64,000 nucleotides of DNA from Chlamydiales bacterium (GCA_024233435.1 JACKPQ010000001.1:248001-312000); one strand, 5' to 3'. Shown: positions 7,934 through 16,705, numbered from the stretch's first letter. A program made the numbers and translations. The notes: generated by a model not told the origin, from the sequence alone.

Positions 7934-9121
7934 CTATACCTTTTCAAGCTTGGGCATCGCTCGCATCATAAACTTGTCAAATAATGGAACAGTGAATGCC
8001 ATATCCCCATAGGTGGGGCTATAGATCATTCCTTTCCTAATGAGTTTGCTTCGAACTGGTCCAAGGCTGCTAATTTTGGTATCTAGGATGTTTGCAATAT
8101 CTCCCGTGCGATGTGCGCCCTGGCCCAATTCAGCCATCGCTCTTAAAAAACGCTTTTCGCTAGGGACAAGCCTATCAAAACGTACTCGGAAGAAGTTTTT
8201 GTCTAAACGAGCTACAACTGTGGGAGTTGCTTCTTGGACAATTTTGAGGGTAATTGGGCTAGCATCAGCAAAATTCCATGCCTGATAGCCCCATTCTTGT
8301 AAGAAATATGGGTACCCACGTGTTAGGAGGCAAACTTCCTCCAAGGCTGCATCTTCAAAATGAACACCTGCTGTTTTTGCAGGGTCCTTCAACGCTCTTG
8401 CAGTATCTTCTTTAGAAAGGGCGCCAATCTCAGGAAAACTAAAGAGTCGTTCCGCGTATGATTTTGACTCTCCAACTAAACCTGGAAGTATCGGCAGGCC
8501 TGCTGCAAAAAGAACCAATGGTAACTGGCGTTGTTGTATTTTATGCATCGCCATGACTAAAGCGGCTAACTCTTTCTGAGAAAAATACTGAACTTCGTCG
8601 ATTAAAATTGATACTGCGCACTTCCGATCCTCTGCCGCTTCACCTATTGCGACAAACAGATTTGGTAAATCAATTTCCAGATCCCCGCTGTCAGCTGATC
8701 CGATTTCTGGTTCAATATCTAGTCCAATCGTAACTTCGCCTACGGTAACATTCAGGGCTCCGATAAAACTTCGCAGAACGGACAGCCCTCTTTTAACTCG
8801 ACTCCCTGCGCCGGCAAGCCGGTTAAGGTCAAACAGAAGGCTGCGTAGATAGGGAGCGATTAAAGGGCCGAGAGCTTTATTTTCATGCGCTTCAATGAAA
8901 ATTGTTCGATATCCGCTCTCTCTGGACAAGTGCTCAATTTCGTTAAGCAAAACCGTCTTTCCAACTCCCCGAAGCCCCGTAAGCAACATGCTTTTGCCGG
9001 GTCGCTTTTGCATTATTCGACCAAGAAGAACGCGAGCTTCTTCAAGGATAGGGTCTCTTCCAACAAGCTCGGGAGGTGGAGAGCCAGCTCCAGGCGAAAA
9101 GGGATTTTTAAGTGGGTCCAT
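7934..9121 (-). CDS. Stand-alone P-loop ATPase (AAA, Orc1/Cdc6- and MSP-like)
   Basis: A 395-residue protein with Walker A at LLTGLRGVGKTVLLNEIE (about residue 46) and Walker B SILIDEVQYFS (about 172). It starts with NPFSPGAGSPPPELVGRD, the preamble common to this family of ORC-like ATPases found scattered in bacteria and often mobile. The C-terminal part (about 295-395) looks like a winged helix: VPSEKRFLRAMAELG, HRTGDIANIL, SLGPVRSKLIRKGMIY. Members are often antitoxin- or defence-associated or of unknown role; nothing here decides. It stands alone between a housekeeping SH3 gene and the SWIM-like gene, with an operator-like repeat directly upstream. Confidence 0.75.
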   Translation of the reverse strand: MDPLKNPFSPGAGSPPPELVGRDPILEEARVLLGRIMQKRPGKSMLLTGLRGVGKTVLLNEIEHLSRESGYRTIFIEAHENKALGPLIAPYLRSLLFDLNRLAGAGSRVKRGLSVLRSFIGALNVTVGEVTIGLDIEPEIGSADSGDLEIDLPNLFVAIGEAAEDRKCAVSILIDEVQYFSQKELAALVMAMHKIQQRQLPLVLFAAGLPILPGLVGESKSYAERLFSFPEIGALSKEDTARALKDPAKTAGVHFEDAALEEVCLLTRGYPYFLQEWGYQAWNFADASPITLKIVQEATPTVVARLDKNFFRVRFDRLVPSEKRFLRAMAELGQGAHRTGDIANILDTKISSLGPVRSKLIRKGMIYSPTYGDMAFTVPLFDKFMMRAMPKLEKV

Positions 9122-9134
9122 AAGTTTTATGTCT

Positions 9135-9169
9135 GGTTATACTCGGTTATACTCGAATCTGAGTATAAC
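9135..9169. promoter_or_regulatory. Palindromic operator-like repeat upstream of the ATPase gene
   Basis: GGTTATACTC occurs twice in tandem (9135-9144 and 9145-9154) and its inverse GAGTATAAC follows at 9161-9169 after a 6-base spacer. The outer copies make a perfect 9-base inverted repeat. The block lies 14-48 bases upstream of the ATPase start codon, where promoter and operator are expected; TATACT within it could also serve as a -10 box. Binding by the ATPase's own winged helix (autoregulation) is a guess. Confidence 0.55.
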
Positions 9170-9264
9170 TAAGTTAAGATTATATGTCATATGAATTTTT
9201 GAGCCTACATCCGTACATATGAACAATTATTTTTAGACTTGGTATGAGATTGCCATGAAGACGA

Positions 9265-9948
9265 CTAGGAATTCAAGACAGCGCGGATGTGTTCGCAATT
9301 TTTTTGACCGCACGTGCAACCAAGGGGTTCGCCCAAATAAACAGAGTAATGCTCATCTTGTTTTGCAGGATTCACAACAACATAGAGCTTTTGGTTTTTG
9401 TCGTCGGGATTAACAATCCAATCGCGAAACGTCAGTTCTGTATCAGAGACTTCTTCACAGGCCATCTCATCGAGATTGATAGCTTCATTTTGGGCATCTC
9501 CATGAATGGCGCGGGCAATTTGGCAGTAAAGGCAGTTGCAATGAGGTTCTGCAGGCGGCATATTTTCTGCTTGCTCGTGGATTCCAAGGGCCTCTGACAC
9601 AGCGACAATTTTTTCGATGACTTCAGGTGGCATGTCGGGAGCATCTTTTTGCTCAAGGTTGTGCTGCATGGGCATCGCTAAATTCTCTAGGCCCTCCGCG
9701 AGTTTAAAGGGCAGGCCAAAACTCATCTCTACTCGGTTTTTTGGGGTCAAGTCAAGCTCATCGACGTCTAAAGAAGCGACATGGCCTCTAAAGACTTGTT
9801 CAATGGCGTCATCTGAGAGCCCGGGAACCTCATGACATCTTCCAGATTTCAGATGTACAAGCAGCAACCCATTCTTGGCTTCTAAGGAGGCGACCTCGCT
9901 CCAGGCAACAGATAGGTGAGGGGGTAGGCTTAAGATCTTCTTATTCAT
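9265..9948 (-). CDS. Putative zinc-binding protein with SWIM-like C-terminus
   Basis: About 227 residues. The ATG at 9948 is chosen because GGAGAAAGCC precedes it. Two cysteine clusters are visible: CNCLYC at residues 137-142 and CTCGQKNCEH at 211-220. The second has the CxC...CxH layout of SWIM zinc fingers, though the spacer of four residues is shorter than usual. The N-terminal part (HEVPGLSDDAIEQVFRG) is not recognised. It stands alone, with a consensus promoter and a CIRCE-like site upstream, so it may be a heat-shock gene. SWIM domains bind DNA, RNA or protein; no function can be given. Confidence 0.65.
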   Translation of the reverse strand: MNKKILSLPPHLSVAWSEVASLEAKNGLLLVHLKSGRCHEVPGLSDDAIEQVFRGHVASLDVDELDLTPKNRVEMSFGLPFKLAEGLENLAMPMQHNLEQKDAPDMPPEVIEKIVAVSEALGIHEQAENMPPAEPHCNCLYCQIARAIHGDAQNEAINLDEMACEEVSDTELTFRDWIVNPDDKNQKLYVVVNPAKQDEHYSVYLGEPLGCTCGQKNCEHIRAVLNS

Positions 9949-9974
9949 GGCTTTCTCCTTGTCCAACAAGTCTA

Positions 9975-10003
9975 ATTGTAACAAATCCTTCAATCTGTGT
10001 CAA
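9975..10003 (-). promoter_or_regulatory. Consensus sigma70/66-type promoter of the SWIM-like gene
   Basis: On the - strand, TTGACA (10003-9998) and TACAAT (9980-9975) are separated by exactly 17 bases, a near-perfect vegetative promoter. The -10 box is 26 bases upstream of the start codon, leaving room for a short leader with ribosome site GGAG. Confidence 0.8.
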
Positions 10004-10009
10004 CGCTTT

Positions 10010-10036
10010 TTAGCACTCTTCATCAAAGATTGCTTA
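10010..10036. promoter_or_regulatory. CIRCE-like HrcA operator upstream of the SWIM-like gene
   Basis: TTAGCACTC (10010-10018), nine bases, then GATTGCTTA (10028-10036). The left arm is identical to the CIRCE consensus TTAGCACTC-N9-GAGTGCTAA and the right arm matches 7 of 9. It begins 6 bases upstream of the -35 box, the same distance as the CIRCE-like element at groES (62814-62840). HrcA itself is not in the window. Confidence 0.65.
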
Positions 10037-10178
10037 AAACAGATTTAAGTAACTAAAATACAGCAATATAAACTTTAATTAAGAAAATCTAAAATCTAGG
10101 CAAAAGTTACCCTCTATCCAAAAATATACCCGGCAGAGTATGACAAAGAAAATGGTCATATTATAATAAGGTAATTCA

Positions 10179-11480
10179 ATGTCTCGAAAAACTTTTCTGT
10201 TAGATACAAATGTATTGCTTCACGATCCTTCTGCTATCCATTCTTTTGAAGATAGCGATGTTGCAATTCCGGTCTCTGTCCTTGAAGAGCTGAGCTCAAA
10301 AAAGCACCTAACAACAGAGTTGGGTAAAAATGCTCGCTCTGTAGTGCGCTATATTGATGGTCTTGCAAGTCAGGGTCATTTACATAAGGGCGTATCTATA
10401 GAGAAGGGGATCGACTTCAAAACGTTGGTTGAAGAGCACAGCGATGACATTAGGCCTTTGAGCCCTGAATGGCAACGCCACAAAGTGCTTAACTACGCTT
10501 ATAAGTTGAAAGCAAAGGGTGTGCCTGTTGTGCTTGTAACGCGGGACTTTATCACTCGAGTCAAAGCTCAGTCACTAGGTATTGAGACGCAAGATTATGC
10601 CATGGTTCAAGGGGGATACGATAATTTGTACCCTGGCTACCGCAACATTGAAGTGCCTAAATCTCACATCGATCTATTTTATAAGAATGGAACAATCGAA
10701 ATGAAGGATGGGGATTATCTTGCTAATGAATATTGCATCATGAGCGCAGATCAACAATCTTCTGCGGTATGCCGATACAACGCCAAGCAAAAACATCTTG
10801 AGCCGCTCCTTAATATAAAGAGGGATATCTGGGGTATTCACCCTTTAAACGTCGAGCAGCGTTGCGCAATCGACATGCTTCTTCGCGACGATATCAAACT
10901 TGTGACAATGATTGGTCAAGCAGGTACTGGTAAAACGATGATGGCTCTAGCTTGTGGACTTCGCAAGGTTTTTGATGAAGATCTTTACAGCCGCATTTTG
11001 GTCAGCCGCCCGATCATGCCTCTTGGTAAAGATATTGGTTATTTGCCAGGATCTAAAGAAGAAAAGCTCTCCCACTGGATGCAGCCCATTTATGATAACT
11101 TAGAATACTTGTGCGAATCGACATCAGGTGAGGGTAATGGCTCTGAAACGCTTAAATTTGTCCGCGAAAGTGGTAAATTAGAGCTAGAAGCTGTCACCTA
11201 TATCCGCGGACGCACACTTCCCCGCATGTGGATCATTATTGATGAGGCACAAAACCTTACACCTCACGAGGTGAAGACAGTGATCTCACGCGCTGGTAAA
11301 GGCACCAAGGTGATCTTGACTGGGGATCCATCGCAAATTGACAATCCCTACCTTGATAAAGATAACAACGCATTGACCTATGTTGTTAACAAATTTAAGA
11401 ACGAGCCTATTTATGGCCACATTATTTTAGAGCGTACAGAGCGTTCTGAGCTTTCTGCACTGGCGGCTAAAATTCTGTGA
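10179..11480 (+). CDS. PIN-PhoH family ATPase/ribonuclease
   Basis: A 433-residue fusion of an N-terminal PIN nuclease domain (FLLDTNVLLHDPSAI, VPVSVLEEL-like IPVSVLEELSS, acidic LVTRDFITRVKA) and a PhoH NTPase domain with Walker A IGQAGTGKTMMAL at about residue 245 and Walker B WIIIDEAQNLTPHE, then ILTGDPSQID. This is the PhoH2/YlaK architecture, for which coupled RNA unwinding and cleavage has been reported in actinobacteria. No antitoxin-like small gene precedes it. A TATAAT box sits at 10162-10167. Its stop overlaps the msrBA start (GTGA). Confidence 0.88.
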   Translation: MSRKTFLLDTNVLLHDPSAIHSFEDSDVAIPVSVLEELSSKKHLTTELGKNARSVVRYIDGLASQGHLHKGVSIEKGIDFKTLVEEHSDDIRPLSPEWQRHKVLNYAYKLKAKGVPVVLVTRDFITRVKAQSLGIETQDYAMVQGGYDNLYPGYRNIEVPKSHIDLFYKNGTIEMKDGDYLANEYCIMSADQQSSAVCRYNAKQKHLEPLLNIKRDIWGIHPLNVEQRCAIDMLLRDDIKLVTMIGQAGTGKTMMALACGLRKVFDEDLYSRILVSRPIMPLGKDIGYLPGSKEEKLSHWMQPIYDNLEYLCESTSGEGNGSETLKFVRESGKLELEAVTYIRGRTLPRMWIIIDEAQNLTPHEVKTVISRAGKGTKVILTGDPSQIDNPYLDKDNNALTYVVNKFKNEPIYGHIILERTERSELSALAAKIL

Positions 11481-12214
11481 GGCATCGATACCACCATCTC
11501 GAGGGCCTAGCGCGTCAGGTGATGCTCGAGCAGGGCACAGAGCCACCTGGCAGTGGGAAAGAAGCTGATCAAGAGGGCATCTATTTGTGTAAGCAATGCG
11601 ATGCCCCCCTATATCTTTCATCAAGTAAATTTCATTCAGGATGCGGCTGGCCAAGTTTCGATGATGAGCTTCCAGGTGCAATAGAGCGAAAAAATGATGG
11701 TGATCGCACGGAAATTATCTGCGCGCGCTGTCATGGCCATCTTGGGCATGTCTTTACAGGCGAGCATTTTACCAGTAAGAATGTGCGCCATTGCGTAAAT
11801 GCTGTTTCGATGGCGTTTATACCAGCCATTGTTGATGGGTATGAGCGAGCGTTCTTTGGTGGCGGATGTTTTTGGGGTGTTCAAAAAGAGATGAAAGCAT
11901 ATGCCCATTCAACAGAAGTGGGCTATATGGGTGGCCATTTTGTCGATCCTACCTATGATGATGTTTGCAGCGGTCAAACAGGGCATACAGAAGTAGTTGA
12001 AGTTTTCTTTGAGCCTGGAGAGTTCGAGAAGGTCGTAGAAGGTTTTCTCAAGGTCCATAAGCCCAATCAAACAAAAGATCAGTATCGATCAGTTATTTTT
12101 TATTTGACCTTAGAGCAAAAAGAGATCGCAGAGCGATTGGCAACGTCAATTGATGTTGAGCCAGCTAGCTGGTTCTATCGGGCAGAGGACTATCACCAAA
12201 ACTATCTTTCGTGA
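11477..12214 (+). CDS. msrBA: Fused methionine sulfoxide reductase MsrB-MsrA
   Basis: A 245-residue bifunctional repair enzyme, MsrB first. MsrB: GTEPPGSGK start motif, zinc cysteines CKQC and CARC, HLGHVF, and catalytic Cys in NVRHCVNAVSM. MsrA: GGGCFWGVQ with the catalytic Cys, VGYMGGH, SGQTGHTEVVEV, and QYRSVIF. The MsrA loop that normally reads HDPxxxxRQGNDxGxQYRS is shortened to HKPNQTKDQYRS, about seven residues fewer, so the canonical RQGND segment is lost. The C-terminal recycling cysteines of long MsrA are also absent. Start is GTG overlapping the phoH stop. It reduces both epimers of oxidised methionine in the cytoplasm; MsrA activity needs testing. Confidence 0.9.
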   Translation: MRHRYHHLEGLARQVMLEQGTEPPGSGKEADQEGIYLCKQCDAPLYLSSSKFHSGCGWPSFDDELPGAIERKNDGDRTEIICARCHGHLGHVFTGEHFTSKNVRHCVNAVSMAFIPAIVDGYERAFFGGGCFWGVQKEMKAYAHSTEVGYMGGHFVDPTYDDVCSGQTGHTEVVEVFFEPGEFEKVVEGFLKVHKPNQTKDQYRSVIFYLTLEQKEIAERLATSIDVEPASWFYRAEDYHQNYLS

Positions 12215-12226
12215 TAGACTGGACCT

Positions 12227-12940
12227 ATGTCACATCTGATTATGGGCCGCAACTGTATTGCCGAAGTGTTGAAAGTAGATCCTGAGCGTATCTTAGAGGT
12301 TTATACTTGTCAAAAGCCAGGTGGAGATGAGCTCTACCATAAGCTTGTGCAAGCAAAGATCAAAATCACAGAGCGGCAAAAACATCAGCTGGCACAGATG
12401 GTAAACTCAGAGTCTCACCAATCGTATGTAGCAAAAGTCAAAGATCGCGAATGGGTTTCTGTTAAAGATTTTTTGAGGGAAGAGAGAGCTCAAAGCGTTG
12501 TCTTGATGCTTGACTCAATCAACGACCCTCAGAATTTTGGGGCGATTTTAAGAGCAGCCGAGTGTTTTGGCGTCAATCTAGTGATTTACTCCAAGAACCG
12601 AGGGGTAGATATCACGCCTGTTGTCTCGAAGGTGAGTGCTGGCGCATCAGAGCTCGTCCCAATTGCTTGCGTTTCAAATCTAGCTGAAACAATGAAAGCC
12701 TTTCAAAAGTCGGGTTACTGGGCGATGACAGCTGATGTGGGCGAAGGCTCGCAAAATTTATATGAGCACCAACCTGCAGAAAAAACACTCCTTGTGATGG
12801 GGTCAGAGGGAAAAGGCGTTCAGCCACTTATAGTGAAAAAATGCGATTTTCACCTTCATATTCCGATGAAAGGACAGATCGATTCTCTCAATGTTTCACA
12901 GGCAACTTCTGTTTTTTTGAGTTTTCTTTGTAGACATTAA
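12227..12940 (+). CDS. rlmB: 23S rRNA 2'-O-ribose methyltransferase, TrmH/SpoU family
   Basis: A 237-residue SPOUT methyltransferase. An N-terminal substrate-binding domain (MGRNCIAEVLK, VAKVKDREW) is followed by SPOUT motif 1 NDPQNFGAILRAAECFG, motif 2 LVMGSEGKGV and motif 3 IPMKGQIDSLNVSQATSVF, which form the trefoil knot and SAM pocket. Length and the N-terminal domain fit RlmB (G2251 of 23S rRNA) better than TrmH of tRNA, but the target is inferred. It lies 12 bases after msrBA; TAGACT six bases before the ATG could be a -10 box for a leaderless message. Confidence 0.87.
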   Translation: MSHLIMGRNCIAEVLKVDPERILEVYTCQKPGGDELYHKLVQAKIKITERQKHQLAQMVNSESHQSYVAKVKDREWVSVKDFLREERAQSVVLMLDSINDPQNFGAILRAAECFGVNLVIYSKNRGVDITPVVSKVSAGASELVPIACVSNLAETMKAFQKSGYWAMTADVGEGSQNLYEHQPAEKTLLVMGSEGKGVQPLIVKKCDFHLHIPMKGQIDSLNVSQATSVFLSFLCRH

Positions 12941-12990
12941 CTTTACACTCTTGCTACAAGTAAAAAATAGATTTACTTGAGAGGAAGGGT

Positions 12991-13851
12991 ATGAACAAGA
13001 AGATCCGAATAGCACTGGGTATTTGCCTTTTCATTACAGTTGTTTCTCTTCCTGTTTTTTTTATTGCAACACACAATGTCGATGTGCTCGACCCCAAGGG
13101 GATTATTGCGGATCAGCAGCGGCATCTTTTGATCGTTGCTTCATCGCTTATGCTAGTTGTTGTGATTCCCACATTTTTTATGCTGTTGTTTTTTGCTTGG
13201 AAGTACCGCGAGCATAAAGGATCTAAATACTCTCCTGATTGGGACTTTAATTTTTTAGCAGAGATTTGTTGGTGGGGTGTTCCTTTTGTCATTATCGTGG
13301 TTTTGAGCATCATCACATTTCAAACAAGTCACTCCTTAAATCCTTTTAAGCCTTTAGAAAGCGATAAAAAGCCCATCGAGATTCAAGTGATCGCTCTACA
13401 ATGGAAATGGCTTTTTATTTATCCTGAGCAAGGGATTGCAACGGTTAACTATATCGAATTTCCCAAAGATACGCCGGTCAATTTCGAAATCACTGCCGAT
13501 GCTCCGATGAATTCATTTTGGATTCCTCAGCTTGGTGGTCAGATTTACGCGATGCCGGCAATGCGCTCGAAGCTGCACTTGATGGCAGATGAGCTGGGTT
13601 CCTATACGGGTGTTTCAGCTAATATTAGTGGGTCAGGTTTTGCTGGAATGAAATTTACGGCTAAGGCCACGACTGATCAAGAATTTCAAAACTGGGTTTC
13701 TCAAGTGCGTGGATCGTCAAAAGCCTTGGGGATGATGGAGTATGAAAATCTTGTGTTGCCAACAGAATATGTCCCCGTTTCTTACTATAGATTGCAAAAA
13801 TACGATCTGTTCGATGCGGTTATCATGAAATACAAAATGCCAAGCAAGTGA
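12991..13851 (+). CDS. cyoA: Cytochrome bo ubiquinol oxidase subunit II
   Basis: First gene of a cyoABCD(E) operon. 286 residues with an N-terminal membrane segment, DVLDPKGIIADQQ, a second transmembrane helix (LLIVASSLMLVVVIPTFFM), then the periplasmic cupredoxin domain with IEIQVIALQWKWLFIYPEQ and MNSFWIPQLGGQIYAMPAM. As in other quinol oxidases the CuA ligands are missing. Unlike E. coli CyoA, no lipobox cysteine is visible near the N-terminus. GAGAGGAAGG precedes the start. Part of the proton-pumping aerobic terminal oxidase in the inner membrane. Confidence 0.95.
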   Translation: MNKKIRIALGICLFITVVSLPVFFIATHNVDVLDPKGIIADQQRHLLIVASSLMLVVVIPTFFMLLFFAWKYREHKGSKYSPDWDFNFLAEICWWGVPFVIIVVLSIITFQTSHSLNPFKPLESDKKPIEIQVIALQWKWLFIYPEQGIATVNYIEFPKDTPVNFEITADAPMNSFWIPQLGGQIYAMPAMRSKLHLMADELGSYTGVSANISGSGFAGMKFTAKATTDQEFQNWVSQVRGSSKALGMMEYENLVLPTEYVPVSYYRLQKYDLFDAVIMKYKMPSK

Positions 13852-13858
13852 GATTGAG

Positions 13859-15814
13859 ATGTTAGGAAGATTAACCCTTGAAGCCTTTAAACATGACTGG
13901 ATTGAATATTTAGCAGGCGTGTCGATGTTTTTAGGAGCACTCGTTGCGGTGATCCTGATCACGAAATATAAAAAATGGGGCTATCTGTGGAGAGAGTGGT
14001 TCACAACAGTTGATCATAAAAAAATTGGGATCATGTACATCGTAGCTTCTGCAATCATGCTTGCCAAGGGACTCGTTGATGGTTTGATGATGAGAGCGCA
14101 GCTAGCTTTTGCTGTCGGTGATTCAATGGGGTATTTGGGAGCTGATCATTACCAGCAGATCTTTACAGCCCATGGCGTTACTATGATTTTTTTCGTGGGA
14201 ATGGGCTTGATGTTTGGAATTATTAATTTGATTGTTCCTCTGCAAATAGGCGCACGCGATGTTGCATTTCCATTTTTAAACTCTCTTAGTTTCTGGTTAT
14301 TTTCTTCAGGAGCGCTCTTTATTTTGGTCTCGCTAGTTGTGGGCGTCTATGCAGGTACAGGCTGGACGGCATATCCTCCCTTATCAGGAGCTGCCTATAA
14401 TCCTGGAGTTGGCGTTGATTATTGGATCTGGAGCATCCAGATATCAGGAGTTGGAAGTTTGCTCTCCGGCGTGAATTTTTTAGCGACGATTGTCAAGATG
14501 CGCACCAAGGGAATGGACATGATGAAAATGCCTATCTTTACTTGGACAGCGCTTGCAACGGTTATTTTAGTCGTATTCGCTTTTCCTATTTTAACTGCAA
14601 ACTTAGCAATGCTTACCACCGACCGCATGCTGGACACGCATATTTTCACAGCGGGTCATGGTGGTAATCCCATGATGTATATCAATTTATTTTGGGCATG
14701 GGGTCATCCTGAGGTTTACATCCTAGTCTTGCCAGCGTTTGGTATTTTTTCTGAAGTTGTCCCTGTGTTTTCTAAGAAGAGATTATTTGGATATACAACA
14801 ATGGTATGGGCAACCATTGGAATCACTGTGCTTTCGTTTTTGGTCTGGTTGCATCATTTTTTCACAATGGGCGCTGGGGCCAATGTCAATGCGTTTTTTG
14901 GGATCATGACAATGATCATTGCTGTTCCAACAGGCGTGAAAGTTTTCAACTGGCTTTTCACCATGTGCCGAGGGCGCGTTACCTTTACAACACCCATGCT
15001 TTGGTTTATGGGTTTTATCTTTATTTTCGTGACAGGCGGCATGACAGGAGTATTGCTTTCAATTCCTGCATTCGACTTCCAAGCGCACAATAGCCTGTTT
15101 TTGATCGCCCACTTCCATTCGACAATTATCGGGGGTGTGGTCTTTGGTTTCTTTGCTGGCTATACCTACTGGTTTCCAAAATTTACCGGATTTAAGCTCA
15201 ACGAAAAGTTGGGGAAATATGCCTTTTGGTGTTGGTTTATCGGGTTTATTGTGGCATTCATGCCGCTGTATTTACTCGGGCTTATGGGAGCTACAAGGCG
15301 GCTTAATCATTACACCGAGACAAGCTGGCAGCCAATCTTTGTCTTTGCGGCCATTGGCGCGCTTATTATCGCAGCAGGCGTAGGATTTCAAGGGCTTCAG
15401 CTCTACCGGAGTATCAAAGATCGCAAGAATAATCGCGATACAACAGGAGACCCATGGGATGGGCGCACTTTAGAGTGGTCGACAACCTCGCCGCCACCCT
15501 TTTACAATTTTGCCCACCTTCCAGAGGTGCAAACCCGAGATGCTTGGTGGTCGATGAAGCACTCTAAAAAACAAATATCGGGTGGGCCTTATCACGATAT
15601 CCATATGCCGAAAAACACCTCGGCAGGATTCTACATTGGGGCTTTGAGTTTTGTCTTTGGCTTTGCAATGGTTTGGCACATGTTTTGGCTAGTTTGGCTC
15701 TCTTTAGCTGGCATGATAGCCTGCGTGATTAAACGTCTCTATGAAAAAGACACAGACTATTATGTGCCCGCCGATGAGGTGAAAAAAATTGAATCTAGGA
15801 AACAAACAGCATGA
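13859..15814 (+). CDS. cyoB: Cytochrome bo ubiquinol oxidase subunit I
   Basis: The catalytic haem-copper subunit, 651 residues, close to E. coli CyoB. Visible landmarks are the haem-ligand histidine in FTAHGVTMIFFVGMG, the proton-channel/CuB helix WAWGHPEVYILVLPAFG, HHFFTMGAG with the CuB histidine pair, and AHFHSTIIGGVVFG with haem ligands. About 14-15 transmembrane helices are expected. Seven bases separate it from cyoA, and its stop overlaps cyoC by four bases (ATGA). Confidence 0.97.
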   Translation: MLGRLTLEAFKHDWIEYLAGVSMFLGALVAVILITKYKKWGYLWREWFTTVDHKKIGIMYIVASAIMLAKGLVDGLMMRAQLAFAVGDSMGYLGADHYQQIFTAHGVTMIFFVGMGLMFGIINLIVPLQIGARDVAFPFLNSLSFWLFSSGALFILVSLVVGVYAGTGWTAYPPLSGAAYNPGVGVDYWIWSIQISGVGSLLSGVNFLATIVKMRTKGMDMMKMPIFTWTALATVILVVFAFPILTANLAMLTTDRMLDTHIFTAGHGGNPMMYINLFWAWGHPEVYILVLPAFGIFSEVVPVFSKKRLFGYTTMVWATIGITVLSFLVWLHHFFTMGAGANVNAFFGIMTMIIAVPTGVKVFNWLFTMCRGRVTFTTPMLWFMGFIFIFVTGGMTGVLLSIPAFDFQAHNSLFLIAHFHSTIIGGVVFGFFAGYTYWFPKFTGFKLNEKLGKYAFWCWFIGFIVAFMPLYLLGLMGATRRLNHYTETSWQPIFVFAAIGALIIAAGVGFQGLQLYRSIKDRKNNRDTTGDPWDGRTLEWSTTSPPPFYNFAHLPEVQTRDAWWSMKHSKKQISGGPYHDIHMPKNTSAGFYIGALSFVFGFAMVWHMFWLVWLSLAGMIACVIKRLYEKDTDYYVPADEVKKIESRKQTA

Positions 15815-16386
15815 CACACGAGCATCATGATCCTTATGAGAAAACCATTTTTGGATTTTGGGTATATCTGCTGACAGATTTTATCATGTTCGCAACACTA
15901 TTTGCTGTCTACGCGGTTTTACGCGACAGCACATTTGGCGGCCCAGGAGCAAAAGATCTGTTTAATCTACCTCTTGTTTTAGTTCAAACGCTACTCCTGT
16001 TGGGGTGTAGTTTGACAAGTGGAGTTGCAAGTGTTTATGCTCACCGGGGTAACAAAAATGGCACTTTGCTCTACTTTGCTATCACCTTTGCGTTAGGCTT
16101 TATTTTTCTATGGATGGGACTTGCTGATTTTCATCGCTTGATTGCAATGGATGCAAGTTGGAAAGTCAGTGGCTTTCTCTCCGGATATTTCTCGCTAGTT
16201 GGAACGCACACAGTCCATATTCTAATTGGACTTGCCTGGATTGTTGTTCTGCTGCTACCCGTCATCAAACAAGGGCTAAATGATGTACACATTAAGCGGA
16301 TTACATGCCTTCGGATGTTTTGGCAATTTATGAACATCATTTGGATCTTTATTTATACGATTGTCTACTTAGTGGGGGTGAACTGA
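15811..16386 (+). CDS. cyoC: Cytochrome bo ubiquinol oxidase subunit III
   Basis: 191 residues, five hydrophobic segments. FGFWVYLLTDFIMFATLFAVY at the start and SLVGTHTVHILIGLAWI further on are family hallmarks, and the WQFMNIIWIFIYTIVYL C-terminus is typical. Starts by ATGA overlap with cyoB and stands one base before cyoD, so the four subunits are translated in close coupling. It supports assembly and stability of the oxidase. Confidence 0.95.
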   Translation: MTHEHHDPYEKTIFGFWVYLLTDFIMFATLFAVYAVLRDSTFGGPGAKDLFNLPLVLVQTLLLLGCSLTSGVASVYAHRGNKNGTLLYFAITFALGFIFLWMGLADFHRLIAMDASWKVSGFLSGYFSLVGTHTVHILIGLAWIVVLLLPVIKQGLNDVHIKRITCLRMFWQFMNIIWIFIYTIVYLVGVN

Positions 16387-16387
16387 T

Positions 16388-16705
16388 ATGGACCAGAAAA
16401 ATAATGTGTGGAACACAAGCTTTAAGCCGCTTTTTATAGGGTTTGGATTATCACTGGTTTTAGTTTTATTCGTTTATGGTGTCGTCGTTTACGATTTCTT
16501 GGAAACGAGTTTAGAATTTCCCGCAATCATCTTTTTAGGGGCTTTGCAAGCAGTCCTACAACTGATCTATTTCTTCCATGTTGGGCTTGAATCAAACTCC
16601 AAATGGAACCTTCTGATGCTGCTATTTATGATCTTTGTCGTATTCATCATCGTAGGAGGATCCATCTGGATCATGTACAACTTAAACTACGACCTTATGA
16701 TCTAA
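16388..16705 (+). CDS. cyoD: Cytochrome bo ubiquinol oxidase subunit IV
   Basis: 105 residues with three transmembrane helices (PLFIGFGLSLVLVLFVYGVVV; AIIFLGALQAVLQLIYFFHV; LLMLLFMIFVVFIIVGGSIWI). The pattern QAVLQLIYFFHV and IMYNLNYDLM at the C-terminus match CyoD. It is the last of the compact cyoABCD group; cyoE follows after a small gene on the other strand. Confidence 0.93.
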   Translation: MDQKNNVWNTSFKPLFIGFGLSLVLVLFVYGVVVYDFLETSLEFPAIIFLGALQAVLQLIYFFHVGLESNSKWNLLMLLFMIFVVFIIVGGSIWIMYNLNYDLMI

